Below are positions 62,145 to 64,000 of a stretch of 64,000 nt of DNA, piece after piece. The DNA lies in assembly GCA_028724245.1 (NCBI GenBank), contig JAQYDI010000167.1, positions 1-64,000 of the forward strand. The letters are read 5' to 3'. This stretch comes from Lachnospiraceae bacterium (lineage in GTDB: Bacteria > Bacillota > Clostridia > Lachnospirales > Lachnospiraceae). Every line of letters begins with the position of its first letter. The first letter of the stretch is position 1. The notes under the pieces were generated by a model that did no database searches, was not told the origin of the DNA, and saw only the letters and a list, made by a program, of their open reading frames with translations. The translations under genes and the position numbers were made by a program.

Positions 62145-62213
62145 GAATTAACAGAATGAAAATTGTAATTATTTAGAGAAAAATATCGAAAAGAAAAGGA
62201 AGAACATAAAAAC

Positions 62214-63269
62214 ATGGAAATGAAAAGTAAAACAGATATGAAACGGTATGGTCTGTCCGGGTCATTTTTCGCTGAGGCAGATGACGGGAATGATCTTACT
62301 GTCAGCAGAGTTATTTCACAGGAAAAGGGAATGTACCGTCTGGTTTCCGCTCAGGGAGAAAAAAACGGTGAGGTATCGGGCAAATTCCATTATGATGTTC
62401 ATACAAGATCTGATTATCCGGCGGTCGGTGATTTTGTTATGGCAGACTGGAATGAACATGGCGGCAATGCTGTGATCCATCACATTCTTCCGCGGAAAAG
62501 CTGCTTTATCCGGAAAGCAGCGGGAGATACAAAGCAGGAACAGGTGGTAGCGGCAAATATTGACATCGTATTTCTCTGTATGTCCCTGAATAACGATTTT
62601 AACCTGCGCCGTCTGGAACGCTATCTTTCGGTTGCATGGGAAAGCGGTTCCACACCTGTCATTATTCTGACCAAATCCGACTTATGTAAAGATCCGGAGA
62701 GCAGGCTTCTGGAAGTTTCTGTGGCTGCTGCGGGTGTGGATATTCTGATGACCAGTTCTCTGGAAGAAAGCAGCTGTGAGCAGCTTTATCCATATCTTAC
62801 GGAAGGGAAAACCGCAGCATTCATCGGCTCTTCCGGTGTGGGCAAATCCACCCTGATCAACTGTCTGCTGGGAGAAAACCGGCTGCACACCAACGGGCTG
62901 AGAAATGATGATAAAGGACGGCATACCACAACGCATCGGGAACTGATCCTGCTGCCGGAGGGCGGTATGGTAATCGACACACCTGGGATGCGTGAACTGG
63001 GCATGTGGGATGCCGGAGAAGGTATTGACAGAACATTTGCAGATATTGAAGAACTGGCGCAGGAATGCCGTTTTCGGGACTGCACCCATTCAGGTGAACC
63101 CGGCTGTGCCGTACAAAAAGCTCTTGAGAGCGGAGAACTGTCAATAGACCGGCTGCATTCTTATCAGAAGCTGAAGAAAGAGAACCGCTATATGGAAGAC
63201 AGGGAAGGATACATGGATGAGAAAAAGCGGAAGTTTAAAAACATCGCAAAAATCAACAGAAAAAAATGA
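62214..63269 (+). CDS. rsgA: Ribosome small subunit-dependent GTPase A
   Basis: Circularly permuted GTPase: TKSDL, FIGSSGVGKSTLINCLLGE, IDTPGMRELG; Zn motif CRFRDCTHSGEPGC. Confidence 0.93.
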   Translation: MEMKSKTDMKRYGLSGSFFAEADDGNDLTVSRVISQEKGMYRLVSAQGEKNGEVSGKFHYDVHTRSDYPAVGDFVMADWNEHGGNAVIHHILPRKSCFIRKAAGDTKQEQVVAANIDIVFLCMSLNNDFNLRRLERYLSVAWESGSTPVIILTKSDLCKDPESRLLEVSVAAAGVDILMTSSLEESSCEQLYPYLTEGKTAAFIGSSGVGKSTLINCLLGENRLHTNGLRNDDKGRHTTTHRELILLPEGGMVIDTPGMRELGMWDAGEGIDRTFADIEELAQECRFRDCTHSGEPGCAVQKALESGELSIDRLHSYQKLKKENRYMEDREGYMDEKKRKFKNIAKINRKK

Positions 63270-63399
63270 TCATTTCTGTTTCTCCCATAGAGAAATCCGG
63301 TGGAGGTTCATACTTCTTGATTTCCAAGTTGATTCTGACTGCATTACTATGATATACTTAAACTAATACTAATATTCTTCGACGAAAGGGGTACGTATT

Positions 63400-64000
63400 A
63401 TGGAATATTTTTCACTTATGAATAAGGATGAAACAATACTGAACTTTTCAGCTGAAATTGACGAATACGGAGATACTTTGTTTGAAGAAGAAGAACCGGA
63501 AGGGAGACTTCCTTATGGATATCAGGATATCCAGAGTTTTCTCAATGGAAGAAAGGCTCCTTCTCACCGGAAACATATCGCCTCTCTTCTGGCAGATGCA
63601 GGAATTCGAACGGATATTGATTTCATTTTATTGACAAAGGCATTGAGTTTGAATGATACAATCTGGGTGAAACAGCAGGGATCGTATGATACATGGAAGG
63701 ATGTATCTCTTTATCGAAACTCATTCAATGAAGTGGTTGCCAAAACCGCATTTGATGGAACCCGTTCCGGTGTTTTTTCCTCCCAGACCTCTCCGGAATA
63801 CAGTACAGAAGGTTTGTATGCAAAATGCTGGACCCGGATCGATAAAGAGATTTTTCTGGTAAAAAAGCCATCCCAAACTTATGGTACGGAAATTTATTCA
63901 GAAATCATGGCGTCTGAACTGGCAGAATTCATCTGTCCTCATTTTGTTCCATATCGCTTAACAGAATATCATGGAAAACAGGTATCCATCTGCCCTATTT
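63400..64000 (+). CDS. HipA-like kinase-domain protein (partial, runs off window)
   Basis: Manual translation: MEYFSLMNKDETILNFSAEIDEYGDTLFEEEEPEGRLPYGYQDIQSFLNGRKAPSHRKHIASLLADAGIRTDIDFILLTKALSLNDTIWVKQQGSYDTWKDVSLYRNSFNEVVAKTAFDG...; open to the end. Confidence 0.65.
   Translation, partial: MEYFSLMNKDETILNFSAEIDEYGDTLFEEEEPEGRLPYGYQDIQSFLNGRKAPSHRKHIASLLADAGIRTDIDFILLTKALSLNDTIWVKQQGSYDTWKDVSLYRNSFNEVVAKTAFDGTRSGVFSSQTSPEYSTEGLYAKCWTRIDKEIFLVKKPSQTYGTEIYSEIMASELAEFICPHFVPYRLTEYHGKQVSICPI

Overview
The window is a Bacillota chromosome segment, and gene content and repeats suggest Lachnospiraceae (inference). It is mostly housekeeping genes with accessory patches. The left edge (1-2.5 kb) holds an IS1380-type transposase, an orphan acidic protein and an integrase relic. 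Next comes a long + strand block: TIGR03960/TIGR03936 radical SAM pair, rng, ygiQ-like, rluA-like, recU, hisZ-hisG-hisIE, pepT, secG, rnr, smpB, rplU-prp-rpmA, obg, yhbY, nadD, yqeK, rsfS. A divergent lexA / yneA-like SOS locus follows, then DUF2156/GNAT, a Xer-type recombinase, ttcA, a lone dnaK paralogue, an AraC/sugar-kinase pair, thiM / DUF pair / thiE-thiD fusion, rsmH, tauE, rpiR-GH1-MATE, a URO-D-family gene, a deleted AIM24 pseudogene, yitT, queT, an NTPase, a LysR / split NSS transporter pair, tetR / GH3-HXXEE-OYE-FtsH, an AAA-ATPase/PDDEXK gene, a Xer paralogue lacking catalytic residues, tetR, rsgA, and a HipA-like ORF running off the right end. The most interesting items are: (1) the compact tetR / GH3-HXXEE-flavin oxidoreductase-FtsH cluster; (2) a full-length Xer recombinase paralogue in which the catalytic Arg, both His and the Tyr nucleophile are all substituted; (3) a dispersed family of intergenic palindromes with GTTACTGTTCAGA termini; (4) a MATE leader with two terminator-like hairpins carrying the same 12-nt loop; (5) a yitT leader attenuator; (6) a five-box SOS control region; and (7) a HisF-like domain fused to HisIE. 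No CRISPR array, rRNA or tRNA was recognised. All calls come from reading the sequence by eye; no database search was run.
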